This document shows positions 7,590 through 15,176 of a DNA stretch of 15,663 nt, piece after piece. The stretch is from contig JAXDNH010000014.1 of the NCBI GenBank assembly GCA_034669525.1, positions 1 to 15,663 of the forward strand, read 5' to 3'. A program made the position numbers and the translations under genes. The stretch's first letter is position 1, and the number at the start of each line of letters is the position of its first letter. The stretch is from JAFASC01 sp034669525 (GTDB lineage Bacteria > Pseudomonadota > Alphaproteobacteria > Rhizobiales > Beijerinckiaceae). The notes under the pieces were generated by a model, which searched no databases, was not told the origin of the DNA, and was given only the letters and a program-made list of their open reading frames with translations.

Positions 7590-7840
7590 CCGGCTTTTGC
7601 CTCACACGGCCGGCGAGATGCGGCATTCATCGCCAATTCATTGCTCCTGCTGCAAGATCGGCAGTTAGGCGAAGGAGGCCTTGCGGCAAGCGCCTCGAGC
7701 AGCCATGAAACCGTCAACTTGCCGGCTAATGCACGGGACTGGATTGCCGCCGCCGAAAGTGGAGTGCCAGAGCCCCGCTCTCCTCGCGGGGTTTCAGAGC
7801 GCCGAAGCAACCCGGAAGCGCAAGGTAACAGCGTAACTTT
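7590..7840. other. Divergent intergenic region with inverted repeats
   Basis: This 251-base gap separates the leftward flavin reductase gene from the rightward YfhO-like gene, so it should hold promoters for both. I see no convincing -35/-10 pair on either strand. It contains an imperfect inverted repeat at 7667-7695: AGGCG pairs with CGCCT, and CTTG with CAAG, with eight unpaired bases in the left arm. It also contains the stronger hairpin at 7773-7791, annotated separately. A short direct repeat GTAAC (7825-7829 and 7833-7837) lies just before the YfhO start. Long open frames cross the gap on both strands but do not look coding. Confidence 0.5.
7773..7801 (+). promoter_or_regulatory. GC-rich leader hairpin with a competing alternative helix
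   Basis: CCCCGC (7773-7778) and GCGGGG (7786-7791) form a six-base-pair hairpin with a seven-base loop, followed by TTTC. An alternative helix, CGCTCT (7776-7781) with AGAGCG (7796-7801), uses part of the same left arm, so the two cannot form together. The site is 40-68 bases upstream of the YfhO-like start codon. It could be a leader attenuator, a weak terminator or only GC-rich coincidence. The pairing is seen directly; a regulatory role is inference. Confidence 0.3.
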
Positions 7841-10309
7841 ATGTCCCTGATCGACCGATCCGCCGGCCCCTTCATCAAAGACGCCTCCCTGCCCGGCCTC
7901 GGTATCGGACCGGCATCGCTGCGCAGCCCCGCTGGGCAGCGCCTCGGGATCGTCGCGTGGACGACGCGCGAAACCGCCCTCGCAGTCCTTTGCCTGGCCG
8001 GCTTCGCGGTGGTGGCGCAGGCCTTCTGGTGGTTCTCCGGTTCCGTTGTGCCGTGGGATTCGAAGAACCACTTCTACCCGATGTTCCGCTTCCTAGCGGA
8101 CTCGCTGCAGCGCGGCGAAATCCCGCTTTGGAATCCGTATCATTTCGGCGGTCATCCCAGCGCCGCGGACCCGCAGTCGCTGGTCTTCATCCCGAGCCTG
8201 TTTGTCTTCGCTCTGATCGCGCCACATGCCTCGATGGCGGCGTTCGACGGCTGGATCATGCTGCATCTCTTCGTCGGCGGGCTCGCCATGATGGCGCTGG
8301 TCCGCCGCCGCGGCTGGGGTCCCGCCGCCGGCATTCTGACGGCGATCATCTACATGCTTGGCGGCTCGGCGGCGTCTCGCCTGCAGCACACGGGGATGAT
8401 CGTCTCCTACGCCTATTTCCCGCTGGCGCTCTGGGCGTTCGATGTCCTCATGGAGCGACGCGGCTTGGGCCGCGCGTTGCTGTTCGGCGTTCTCGCCGCC
8501 CTTATGGCGCTCGGGCGCGACCAGGTCGCCTTCCTCTTCTGCGCCGTCCTTGCCGGCCGGCTCATCTTCCTGACATTCCGCTCGGGACTGCCGATCAGCT
8601 TTTTGAGCGAACGAGCCGGAGTGCTGGCGCTGGCCGCCCTCACGGGGGCGGCGATCGTTATCGTGCCGAGCCTGCTCACCATGCAGTTTCTCGGCACCTC
8701 GAACCGCCCCGGCATTGCTTATGGCGTTGCCGCCGCGGGGTCATTGGCGCCGGTCAATTTTCTCACCGTCCTGGCGCCGAATGTCTTCGGCTCGCTCAAT
8801 TACGCCTATGATTATTGGGGGCCGGGTTATGAGACGATGCCGGAGGCCGACTGGACCGACCGCGCCGTCAATTACCTCTTCTTCGGTACGCTGCCGGCGC
8901 TCCTGATCCTCTGGCACGGCTTTGCCGGCGGGCGGCTGCTTGCCCGCGACATGCGTTTCACGATGCTCGTCGTCGTCGTCGGTGTCGTCTATGCGCTCGG
9001 CCGCTACACCCCTGTTTTCGGGCTGATTTTCGATCTGATCCCGGGCGTGTCGCTGTATCGTCGGCCGGCCGACGCGACTTTCGTCGTCAATGTCGGCTTT
9101 GCGCTCGCCAGCGGCTACCTCCTGCACCGCTATGTCGAGAGCGGGCTGCCGCGGCCTTGGCTCCGGTTGCCGGCTCCCCTCGCGCGGACGCTCATCGGCG
9201 CGGCAATCGCCGTTCCGGCGCTTCTCGTCGGGCTCGGGCTCGCCTTCTCCGAGCGTGGCGGGCATGTCTTCGCCTCCCTGCAGGCGATCGGCTGCGCCGT
9301 GCTGATCGCCGCTGCCGGGGCCGCCCTTCTCTTCTTCGGGGACCTCCGCCGCAAGCGGGCGATCGCCGCCGCGATCCTGGTCGCGGCGACCGCCGGCGAG
9401 CTCGTTTGGCGCAACGCCGCCTCCCCGCTCAATGCCGAGCCGGCCTCCCGCTATTCCGTTTATGGCCAGATGACTCCGACGGAGAGCGCCGGCCTCGCCG
9501 TGTTGCGCGACGACATGGCGAGGGCCGGCCGCAGCGAGCACCCGCGGGTCGAAATCCTCGGCCTCAACGGCGCCTGGCAGAACGCCTCAATGGTGCTGAA
9601 GCTCGAAAATACGCTGGGCTACAATCCGCTGCGCATTTCCGATTACGAGCGCGCCGTCGGCCCGGGTGAGAATGCCGGCGATCCGAACCTGCGCCACTTC
9701 CCCGGCACCTTCCGCGGCTACAGGTGCCGGCTCGCCAGCCTGCTCGGCCTCGAATACGTGGTGCTGGACCGCCCGCTCGTCCGCCTGCCACGCCAGTTCC
9801 CGAAGCCGCAGGCGACGCAAATCTTCGCCGGCGATCACTTCTACGTCTATCGGCTCGGCCGCGTCGCCCCGCGCGCCTACTTCGCCACCCATGTGAAAGC
9901 TGTCGACAACGAGGCGACGATCGAATCGCACGAACTGCCGGATTTCGACCGCACGCGCGAGGCACTCGTCGATCAGGACACGGCCGGCCAGTTGAGGCCT
10001 GAATTAAGAGCGGCTGACAGCGCCCCGCCAGCCGTCGGCACGGTGACGATTACCGCCTACGCCAATAACAGCGTCAAGCTTGCAGTTTCCGCCGAGCGTG
10101 ATGGGCTCCTTGTCCTGCATGACCTCTACTATCCGGGTTGGGAAGCAAAGGTGGACGGCGTGCGCATGCCGGTGGTGAAAGCCAACATCCTCTTTCGTGG
10201 CGTCGAGGTGCCGGCCGGTTCGCATGTCGTCGAATTCGAATTCCGGCCGTTCTCGGCGAAGAACCTTATGGCCGCCGCCTCCGGCCTCCTCCACCGCGGC
10301 GAAGAATGA
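7841..10309 (+). CDS. YfhO-like polytopic membrane protein, putative GT-C glycosyltransferase
   Basis: An 822-residue inner-membrane protein resembling the YfhO family. Roughly 13 hydrophobic segments run from about residue 45 to 530, followed by a soluble, probably periplasmic, C-terminal domain. The first external loop holds PWDSKNHFYP (D73, H77) and GEIPLWNPYHFGGHP, the kind of loop in which GT-C enzymes place a catalytic acidic residue. The C-terminus has the family signature LHDLYYPGW (YYPGW at 763-767) and VPAGSHVVEFEFRPFS. In Gram-positive bacteria YfhO works with a lipid-linked sugar system to glycosylate lipoteichoic acid; the Proteobacterial acceptor is unknown. In-frame TAA at 7826 and the lack of other early start codons support ATG 7841, although its ribosome binding site (AAGG, 15 bases away) is poor. 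The stop overlaps the next gene, which encodes a secreted protein, suggesting joint work at the envelope. Confidence 0.85.
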   Translation: MSLIDRSAGPFIKDASLPGLGIGPASLRSPAGQRLGIVAWTTRETALAVLCLAGFAVVAQAFWWFSGSVVPWDSKNHFYPMFRFLADSLQRGEIPLWNPYHFGGHPSAADPQSLVFIPSLFVFALIAPHASMAAFDGWIMLHLFVGGLAMMALVRRRGWGPAAGILTAIIYMLGGSAASRLQHTGMIVSYAYFPLALWAFDVLMERRGLGRALLFGVLAALMALGRDQVAFLFCAVLAGRLIFLTFRSGLPISFLSERAGVLALAALTGAAIVIVPSLLTMQFLGTSNRPGIAYGVAAAGSLAPVNFLTVLAPNVFGSLNYAYDYWGPGYETMPEADWTDRAVNYLFFGTLPALLILWHGFAGGRLLARDMRFTMLVVVVGVVYALGRYTPVFGLIFDLIPGVSLYRRPADATFVVNVGFALASGYLLHRYVESGLPRPWLRLPAPLARTLIGAAIAVPALLVGLGLAFSERGGHVFASLQAIGCAVLIAAAGAALLFFGDLRRKRAIAAAILVAATAGELVWRNAASPLNAEPASRYSVYGQMTPTESAGLAVLRDDMARAGRSEHPRVEILGLNGAWQNASMVLKLENTLGYNPLRISDYERAVGPGENAGDPNLRHFPGTFRGYRCRLASLLGLEYVVLDRPLVRLPRQFPKPQATQIFAGDHFYVYRLGRVAPRAYFATHVKAVDNEATIESHELPDFDRTREALVDQDTAGQLRPELRAADSAPPAVGTVTITAYANNSVKLAVSAERDGLLVLHDLYYPGWEAKVDGVRMPVVKANILFRGVEVPAGSHVVEFEFRPFSAKNLMAAASGLLHRGEE

Positions 10310-11283
10310 TGGCCGGCGGGAAGGCTCTCGCGCTCTGCGCTGCGGTCCTGCTGATCACGGGCGGGGCTCACGCCCAGTCGGTGCTCTCGCCGACCACCAC
10401 CTTGCAGGTACCGGATCCGGTGACGCCGCGCGCGCCCGGGACCGGCAGTACCAATCGCGCCGAGCCGCCGGCGCCGGCGGAGCCGGGGCAGGGGCTCGTC
10501 TACCTCTCGGCAGTTCTTACCGCGGGAGATACGCAGGCGGTGCGCGCCGGGCTCCGATGGCGCGTCTTCGAAGAACGCGCCGAACCGGACGGCAGCCACA
10601 GGCTTGTCGCACAATCCAATGAGGCGTCGCCATTCTTGGCGCTCTCTGACGGCGCCTACATCGTGCATGCCGCATTCGGACTTGCCGGAGTGACGCGCCG
10701 CATCGTCGTCAATGGCCAGACGACAAACGAGCGCGTCGTCCTCAATGCCGGCGGACTGAGCATCATTGACGTTCTCGGCTCAACCCAGCTGCCGGCGCAG
10801 AAGCTGCAAATCCAGATTTATGTTCCCGATCGCAGCGGCTCTGAGGCGAAGCTGATCTTTGCCAACGCAAAGCCGAGCGAAGTGCTTGGATTGCCGGAGG
10901 GCAATTACCGCATCATCTCGACGCTGCTCGATACGACCGGAATTTCCGGACAGACCTCGACCGGCAATACGACCAACTCCGTCGTAAGTGCGGATTTGCG
11001 CGTGCAGGCCGGCAAGGTGACCGAGGCGACGCTGCGCCATCGTGCCGCGACAATGACATTGAAGCTCGTCAATGCGCCTGGCGCCGAAGCGCTCGCCAAC
11101 ACGACATTCTCCGTCCTGACGCCCGGCGGCGACAGTATCCGCGAATTGATCGGCGCGTTTCCGTCGCTGGTGCTGGCCGAGGGCGAATATATCGCGATCG
11201 CCCGCCATGACGGCAAAACCTTTCAGACGACGTTCAAAGTGCAATCGACACTCGACCGCGACGTAGAAGTTGTCGCGAACTGA
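10306..11283 (+). CDS. Secreted protein of three beta-rich repeat modules, function unknown
   Basis: A 325-residue exported protein that I do not recognise by function. A Sec signal peptide is clear: short basic start, hydrophobic stretch LALCAAVLLITGG, likely cleavage at AHA|QS after residue 23. A Pro-rich linker (about 39-60) follows, then three modules at about 81-148, 165-246 and 249-323. Each carries the same turn, L-x-L-[SPA]-[DE]-G-x-Y: LALSDGAY (111-118), LGLPEGNY (194-201) and LVLAEGEY (288-295), followed by strands ending in a V.V-type segment. This suggests repeated beta-sandwich domains for binding or structure, without visible catalytic motifs. Two consecutive ATGs, 10306 and 10309, both overlap the stop of the YfhO-like gene, so the genes are translationally coupled and probably act on the same envelope component. 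The open frame extends upstream to 10138, but only the chosen start gives a signal peptide. Confidence 0.85.
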   Translation: MMAGGKALALCAAVLLITGGAHAQSVLSPTTTLQVPDPVTPRAPGTGSTNRAEPPAPAEPGQGLVYLSAVLTAGDTQAVRAGLRWRVFEERAEPDGSHRLVAQSNEASPFLALSDGAYIVHAAFGLAGVTRRIVVNGQTTNERVVLNAGGLSIIDVLGSTQLPAQKLQIQIYVPDRSGSEAKLIFANAKPSEVLGLPEGNYRIISTLLDTTGISGQTSTGNTTNSVVSADLRVQAGKVTEATLRHRAATMTLKLVNAPGAEALANTTFSVLTPGGDSIRELIGAFPSLVLAEGEYIAIARHDGKTFQTTFKVQSTLDRDVEVVAN

Positions 11284-11285
11284 TT

Positions 11286-11308
11286 TGTCGCAGGACTTGC
11301 CTGCGGCA
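11286..11308 (+). terminator. Hairpin after the secreted-protein gene, possible terminator
   Basis: TGTCGCAGG (11286-11294) pairs with CCTGCGGCA (11300-11308) through nine pairs, one of them G-U, closing a five-base loop. It starts three bases after the TGA stop. No long T run follows (CAGCTTTG only), so it is a weak intrinsic terminator at best and may act by protecting the 3' end or by partial termination before the sensor kinase gene. Confidence 0.5.
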
Positions 11309-11313
11309 CAGCT

Positions 11314-11342
11314 TTGACAATTAGAACGGAATTGCGTCTGGT
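11314..11342 (+). promoter_or_regulatory. Possible promoter of the sensor kinase operon
   Basis: A perfect -35 hexamer TTGACA is at 11314-11319, directly after the hairpin. With a 17-base spacer the -10 would be TCTGGT (11337-11342), only three of six matches, so the call rests on the -35 box and on position between a possible terminator and the kinase gene. Use of another sigma factor or simple read-through from upstream is also possible. Confidence 0.35.
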
Positions 11343-11367
11343 TAATGATTCACGCGGAAAATGAGCA

Positions 11368-13569
11368 TTGACTCGCAAAGACCTTCCGCTCCTCGAAGTT
11401 ACCCGGCCGGAGCGCACGGTTGCGGTCCTGAAGCTCATGCTGGTGCTGGCCGTCCTGATGCCGGCCGCGCTGTTCGCGTATTTGACCTTATCCAATCTCG
11501 CCGAGATCAGGCAAAAAGCCGACCAGAATCTCGTTCACATAAGCGATCTTGCCGAAGCCTACTCGCTGCGGATTTTCCAGACGATCGAACTCGGGCTGAA
11601 CGAGTCCCAGGAAATCTTACGCACGCGTCCTGACGAACAGATAAGAGCCGGGGAAGCAAGCCTGCACGAACGCTTGCGCGGATTGGCAAGAGGCCTGCCG
11701 CAGCTCGATGCTGTTTGGGCTTTCGATAAAGACGGGCGCCCGCTGGTGAGCAGCAGTGTCTTCCCGGTGCCTCCGGCGCTGAATAACAGCGACCGCGATT
11801 ATTTCCAGGCGCAGGTGACGGGGCTCGGCAAATTATATGTTGGCAAAGTCGTCACGGCGCGGGTGGGGCAATTTCCGATTTTCACGATAAGCCGGCCACG
11901 CGCCCCGGAGAGCGAGAGCTTCAGCGGCGTTGTGGCGGCAGCCATCAAGCCCGACGTTCTCGTCGGCTTCTTCCGGCAGCTTGCCAAAGGCGAGGATCAG
12001 TTCGTTGCTCTCATACGTGAGGACGGCACTTTTCTGGCGCGTTATCCGGAAGACCCGGCCGCCTTTTCGACGCGCACGAGCAATGTCTTCGGCCAGGAGC
12101 GGGCGCAAAACGCGACCGCCGGAACGTATACGTCCGTTTCACCCGTAGATCGACGCGAGAAGCGCGTCGCGTATCGCAAGATCACCGGCTATCCCGTTTA
12201 TGTCCTGGCGGGACAGCCATCGAGCATTGTGTGGGACGAGCTGAAATCGAACATGCTCGGCCATCTCGCGTTCGGCACGCCGGTTACCCTGCTGCTCATC
12301 GCTTTGAGCTACCTGGCGCTTGCCCGCACGCGCGATGCTCTCGCCGGCGTCGAGCAACGCGAGAAGATGGAAGATGCGCTGAGGCAAGCGCAAAAGATGG
12401 AATCGCTCGGCCAGTTGACCGGCGGCATCGCGCACGACTTCAACAATCTTTTGACAGGAATTATCGGCTCGCTCGATCTCCTGCAGTCGCGATTCAATCA
12501 GGGCCGCACCGAAGGATTGCAGCGCTACCTCAGCTCCGCAATGACATCCGCCAATCGCGCGGCAGCCCTGACGCACCGCCTTCTGGCATTTGCCCGGCGC
12601 CAGCCGCTCGATCCGAAACCGGTGAACGCCGCGCAGCTGGTGACCAGTTTCGAGGAAATGCTGCATCGTACGATCGGAGAAAACATCGAGCTGGTGCGGC
12701 GCAGCGACAAAGACCTCTGGCTGACGCGCTGCGATCCCCATCAGCTGGAGAGCGCAATCTTAAACCTGGCAATCAACGCGCGCGATGCCATGCCGGATGG
12801 CGGCAAGCTCAGGATCGAGACCGGAAACGCGGCGTTGCGCGAGGGCGATCCTGTTCTGGTTGGCACCGATGGGACGCCCGGCGAGTATGTCCGGCTCTCG
12901 GTGCGAGATAGCGGGGGCGGCATGTCCCCTGATGTGATCGCGCGCGCTTTCGATCCATTCTTCACGACCAAGCCGCTTGGCCAAGGCACCGGGCTCGGTC
13001 TCTCGATGGTCTATGGCTTCGTGCGTCAGTCGCAGGGATTCGTGAGAATAGAGTCGAGCGTGGGCGAGGGGACGAATGTAGAGATGTATCTGCCGCGCCA
13101 TCTTGGCCAAGCGGCAGAGAACGATGTCGGCGCGAGCGCCGGCGACGGTCATCATGACGGCGCAGGGCAAACGGTGCTGGTCGTCGAGGATGAACCGATC
13201 GTGCGCAGGCTCGTCGTCGAAGTGCTCGAAGATGCCGGTTATCGGGTGCTCGAAGCCGGAGACGGCCCCTCGGGCCTGGCAATTCTCGAATCAGCGGAGG
13301 CCATCGATCTGCTTGTCAGCGATGTCGGTTTGCCGGGTCTGAACGGCCGGCAATTGGCGGATCGAGCGCGCGAAACACGGCCTGACCTGAAGGTGCTTTT
13401 TATCACCGGTTACGCGGAAAATGCGACGCTCGCATCGGGCTTTCTCGAGCGGGGCATGGAAATGATCACGAAGCCGTTTGCGGTCGACACATTGGCAAAC
13501 AAAGTCCAGGAGATGTTGCGGGCCGGGACAAGTGATCGCGCCCATGCGCGCGAGTTCGCGTCGCCTTGA
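11368..13569 (+). CDS. Hybrid sensor histidine kinase with extracytoplasmic sensor and receiver domain
   Basis: A 733-residue inner-membrane signalling protein. Membrane segments at about 20-42 and 297-319 bracket a periplasmic sensor that looks like a Cache-type domain (AVWAFDKDGRPL, NNSDRDYFQAQ, GTFLARYPED). After a short helical linker comes the phosphoacceptor H356 in GGIAHDFNNLL. The ATPase domain has the N box (N470, D473), DSGGGM (D514) and GTGLGLSM (from G540). The C-terminal receiver has E607-D608, phosphoacceptor D652 in LLVSDVGLPG, T680 and K702, so both domains appear active. It has no DNA-binding output domain, and no separate regulator is nearby. An in-frame TGA six bases upstream excludes earlier starts. 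The next ATG (11437) would cut into the first membrane helix, so TTG 11368 is chosen, with GGAAAA upstream. It overlaps the next GH13 gene by four bases. The signal sensed is unknown. Confidence 0.93.
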   Translation: MTRKDLPLLEVTRPERTVAVLKLMLVLAVLMPAALFAYLTLSNLAEIRQKADQNLVHISDLAEAYSLRIFQTIELGLNESQEILRTRPDEQIRAGEASLHERLRGLARGLPQLDAVWAFDKDGRPLVSSSVFPVPPALNNSDRDYFQAQVTGLGKLYVGKVVTARVGQFPIFTISRPRAPESESFSGVVAAAIKPDVLVGFFRQLAKGEDQFVALIREDGTFLARYPEDPAAFSTRTSNVFGQERAQNATAGTYTSVSPVDRREKRVAYRKITGYPVYVLAGQPSSIVWDELKSNMLGHLAFGTPVTLLLIALSYLALARTRDALAGVEQREKMEDALRQAQKMESLGQLTGGIAHDFNNLLTGIIGSLDLLQSRFNQGRTEGLQRYLSSAMTSANRAAALTHRLLAFARRQPLDPKPVNAAQLVTSFEEMLHRTIGENIELVRRSDKDLWLTRCDPHQLESAILNLAINARDAMPDGGKLRIETGNAALREGDPVLVGTDGTPGEYVRLSVRDSGGGMSPDVIARAFDPFFTTKPLGQGTGLGLSMVYGFVRQSQGFVRIESSVGEGTNVEMYLPRHLGQAAENDVGASAGDGHHDGAGQTVLVVEDEPIVRRLVVEVLEDAGYRVLEAGDGPSGLAILESAEAIDLLVSDVGLPGLNGRQLADRARETRPDLKVLFITGYAENATLASGFLERGMEMITKPFAVDTLANKVQEMLRAGTSDRAHAREFASP

Positions 13570-15176
13570 CGGAAACGCGCCCGGAAAAGGTCTGGTGGAA
13601 GCGCGGAATTGTCTACCAGGTCTATCCTCGCTCTTTTCAGGATACCAACGCCGATGGCATCGGTGATCTCGACGGGATTCGCTGCCGTCTCGATCATCTC
13701 AAATGGCTGCAGGTCGACGCGATCTGGATTTCGCCGGTCTATCCCTCGCCGATGGCGGATTTCGGCTACGACGTCGCCGATTATTGCGGCATCGATCCGA
13801 TTTTCGGCACGCTTGCAGATTTCGATCGGCTCATTGACGAGGCGCATGCGCGCGGCCTCAGGCTGATCCTCGATTTCGTTCCAAACCACACCTCGGATCA
13901 ACATCCCTGGTTCGTCGAGAGCCGCGCCTGCCGTGACAATCCGAAGCGCGATTGGTACATCTGGCGCGATGGCAAGCCGGACGGGTCGCCGCCGAACAAC
14001 TGGATCAGCAATTTCGGCGGACCGGCCTGGACCTTCGATGAGGCGAGCGGCCAGTACTATTACCACGCATTCCTCAGCAAGCAGCCTGATCTCAACTGGC
14101 GTAATCCCGCTTTGCGCGAAGCGATGCACAATGTGCTGCGCTTCTGGCTCGATCGCGGCGTCGACGGCTTTCGCGTCGATGTGATCTGGCATCTCATCAA
14201 GGATGCGAACTTACGCGACAATCCGCCGAACCCGGGCTGGACGGCGGGCGAGCGCGAGATCGGCAGGCTCCTGCAGGTCAATTCCGCCGACCAGCCGGAA
14301 ATCCATGAGATCGTCGCGGCGATGCGGCGCGTGCTCGATGAGTATGACGAGCGCGTGTTGATCGGCGAGATCTATCTGCCGGTGGAGCGGCTCGTCGCCT
14401 ATTACGGCAGCGATCTCTCAGGTGCGCATCTGCCGTTCAACTTCGCGCTGATTAATGCGCCGTGGGAGGCCGAGGCGATCGCCAAACTCGTCGACGAGTA
14501 CGAAGCCGCCCTGCCGCGGGGCGGCTGGCCGAACTGGGTGCTCGACAACCACGATCAGCCGCGCATCGCAACGCGTATCGGCGAGGCACAGGCGCGCGTC
14601 GCCGCGATGTTGCTCATGACATTGCGCGGCACGCCGACGATGTACTATGGCGATGAGATCGGCTTGCAGAACGTGCCGATCCCGCCGCAGCGCGTGCAGG
14701 ATCCCTGGGAGAGAAACGAGCCGGGACTGGGCCTCGGCCGCGATCCCTGCCGCACACCGATGCAATGGTCGGCAGAATCGAATGCGGGCTTCAGCGATGG
14801 CGAACCGTGGCTGCCGCTGAGCGCCGATCACAAGATGCGCAATGTCGAGATGCTGCGCAATGATCCCCGCTCGATTCTGACGCTTTATCGCCGACTGATC
14901 GCGCTGCGGCGTGAGCATTTGGCGCTCGGCATCGGCGACTATGTGCCGGGAGGCATCGAGGGCGACGTGCTTTGGTTCGAGCGCCGGCATGGCGACACGA
15001 GGCTGATCGTTGCGTTGAATTTCGGGCATGAGGCGAGCGCAGTGCGTTTGCCGGGCGACGCACGCGTCCTCCTCTCCACATATCTCGACCGGGAGGATGG
15101 GCCGGTTCGCAGCGAACTTGCACTGCGCAGTGACGAAGGCATTATCCTCGCCGGCACGCCTGGGCCACCGTCATGA
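13566..15176 (+). CDS. GH13 alpha-glucosidase, oligo-1,6-glucosidase-like
   Basis: A 536-residue cytoplasmic (no signal peptide) retaining alpha-glucosidase of family GH13. The barrel starts with YQVYPRSFQDTNADGIGDL, and the catalytic residues are in place: nucleophile D205 in GFRVDV, acid/base E268 in LIGEIYLP and stabiliser D330 in DNHDQPR. QPDLN at 173-177 is the signature of the oligo-1,6-glucosidase subfamily. Val206 next to the nucleophile is the residue usually linked with alpha-1,6 cleavage, whereas alpha-1,4 enzymes tend to have Ala or Thr there. The likely substrates are short isomalto- or malto-oligosaccharides, possibly linked to trehalose or glycogen turnover. TTG 13566 is the only common start codon (ATG, GTG, TTG) between the in-frame TGA at 13533 and the conserved domain, and it overlaps the kinase stop (TTGA). 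The 3' end overlaps the next GH13 gene by four bases. Confidence 0.93.
   Translation: MTETRPEKVWWKRGIVYQVYPRSFQDTNADGIGDLDGIRCRLDHLKWLQVDAIWISPVYPSPMADFGYDVADYCGIDPIFGTLADFDRLIDEAHARGLRLILDFVPNHTSDQHPWFVESRACRDNPKRDWYIWRDGKPDGSPPNNWISNFGGPAWTFDEASGQYYYHAFLSKQPDLNWRNPALREAMHNVLRFWLDRGVDGFRVDVIWHLIKDANLRDNPPNPGWTAGEREIGRLLQVNSADQPEIHEIVAAMRRVLDEYDERVLIGEIYLPVERLVAYYGSDLSGAHLPFNFALINAPWEAEAIAKLVDEYEAALPRGGWPNWVLDNHDQPRIATRIGEAQARVAAMLLMTLRGTPTMYYGDEIGLQNVPIPPQRVQDPWERNEPGLGLGRDPCRTPMQWSAESNAGFSDGEPWLPLSADHKMRNVEMLRNDPRSILTLYRRLIALRREHLALGIGDYVPGGIEGDVLWFERRHGDTRLIVALNFGHEASAVRLPGDARVLLSTYLDREDGPVRSELALRSDEGIILAGTPGPPS

Noticed and set aside
7799..7835. Resemblance to a glycine riboswitch core (GCGCCGAAG followed by CAACCCGGAAGCG)
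   Set aside because: The closing stem strands of the aptamer (GGAGAG and CTCTCAGG) are absent, and the downstream gene is not a glycine-related gene. Short GC-rich similarity only.
7586..8071. 161-codon minus-strand open frame across the intergenic region and the YfhO start
   Set aside because: Overlaps the start of the well-supported YfhO-like gene and shows no known motif or good ribosome binding site; the intergenic part alone is too short to judge.
11361..11633. 90-codon frame starting ATG just before the kinase TTG
   Set aside because: Runs out of frame inside the kinase gene with a low-complexity Arg/Ser/Ala-rich product. The kinase frame has the membrane helix and sensor domain.
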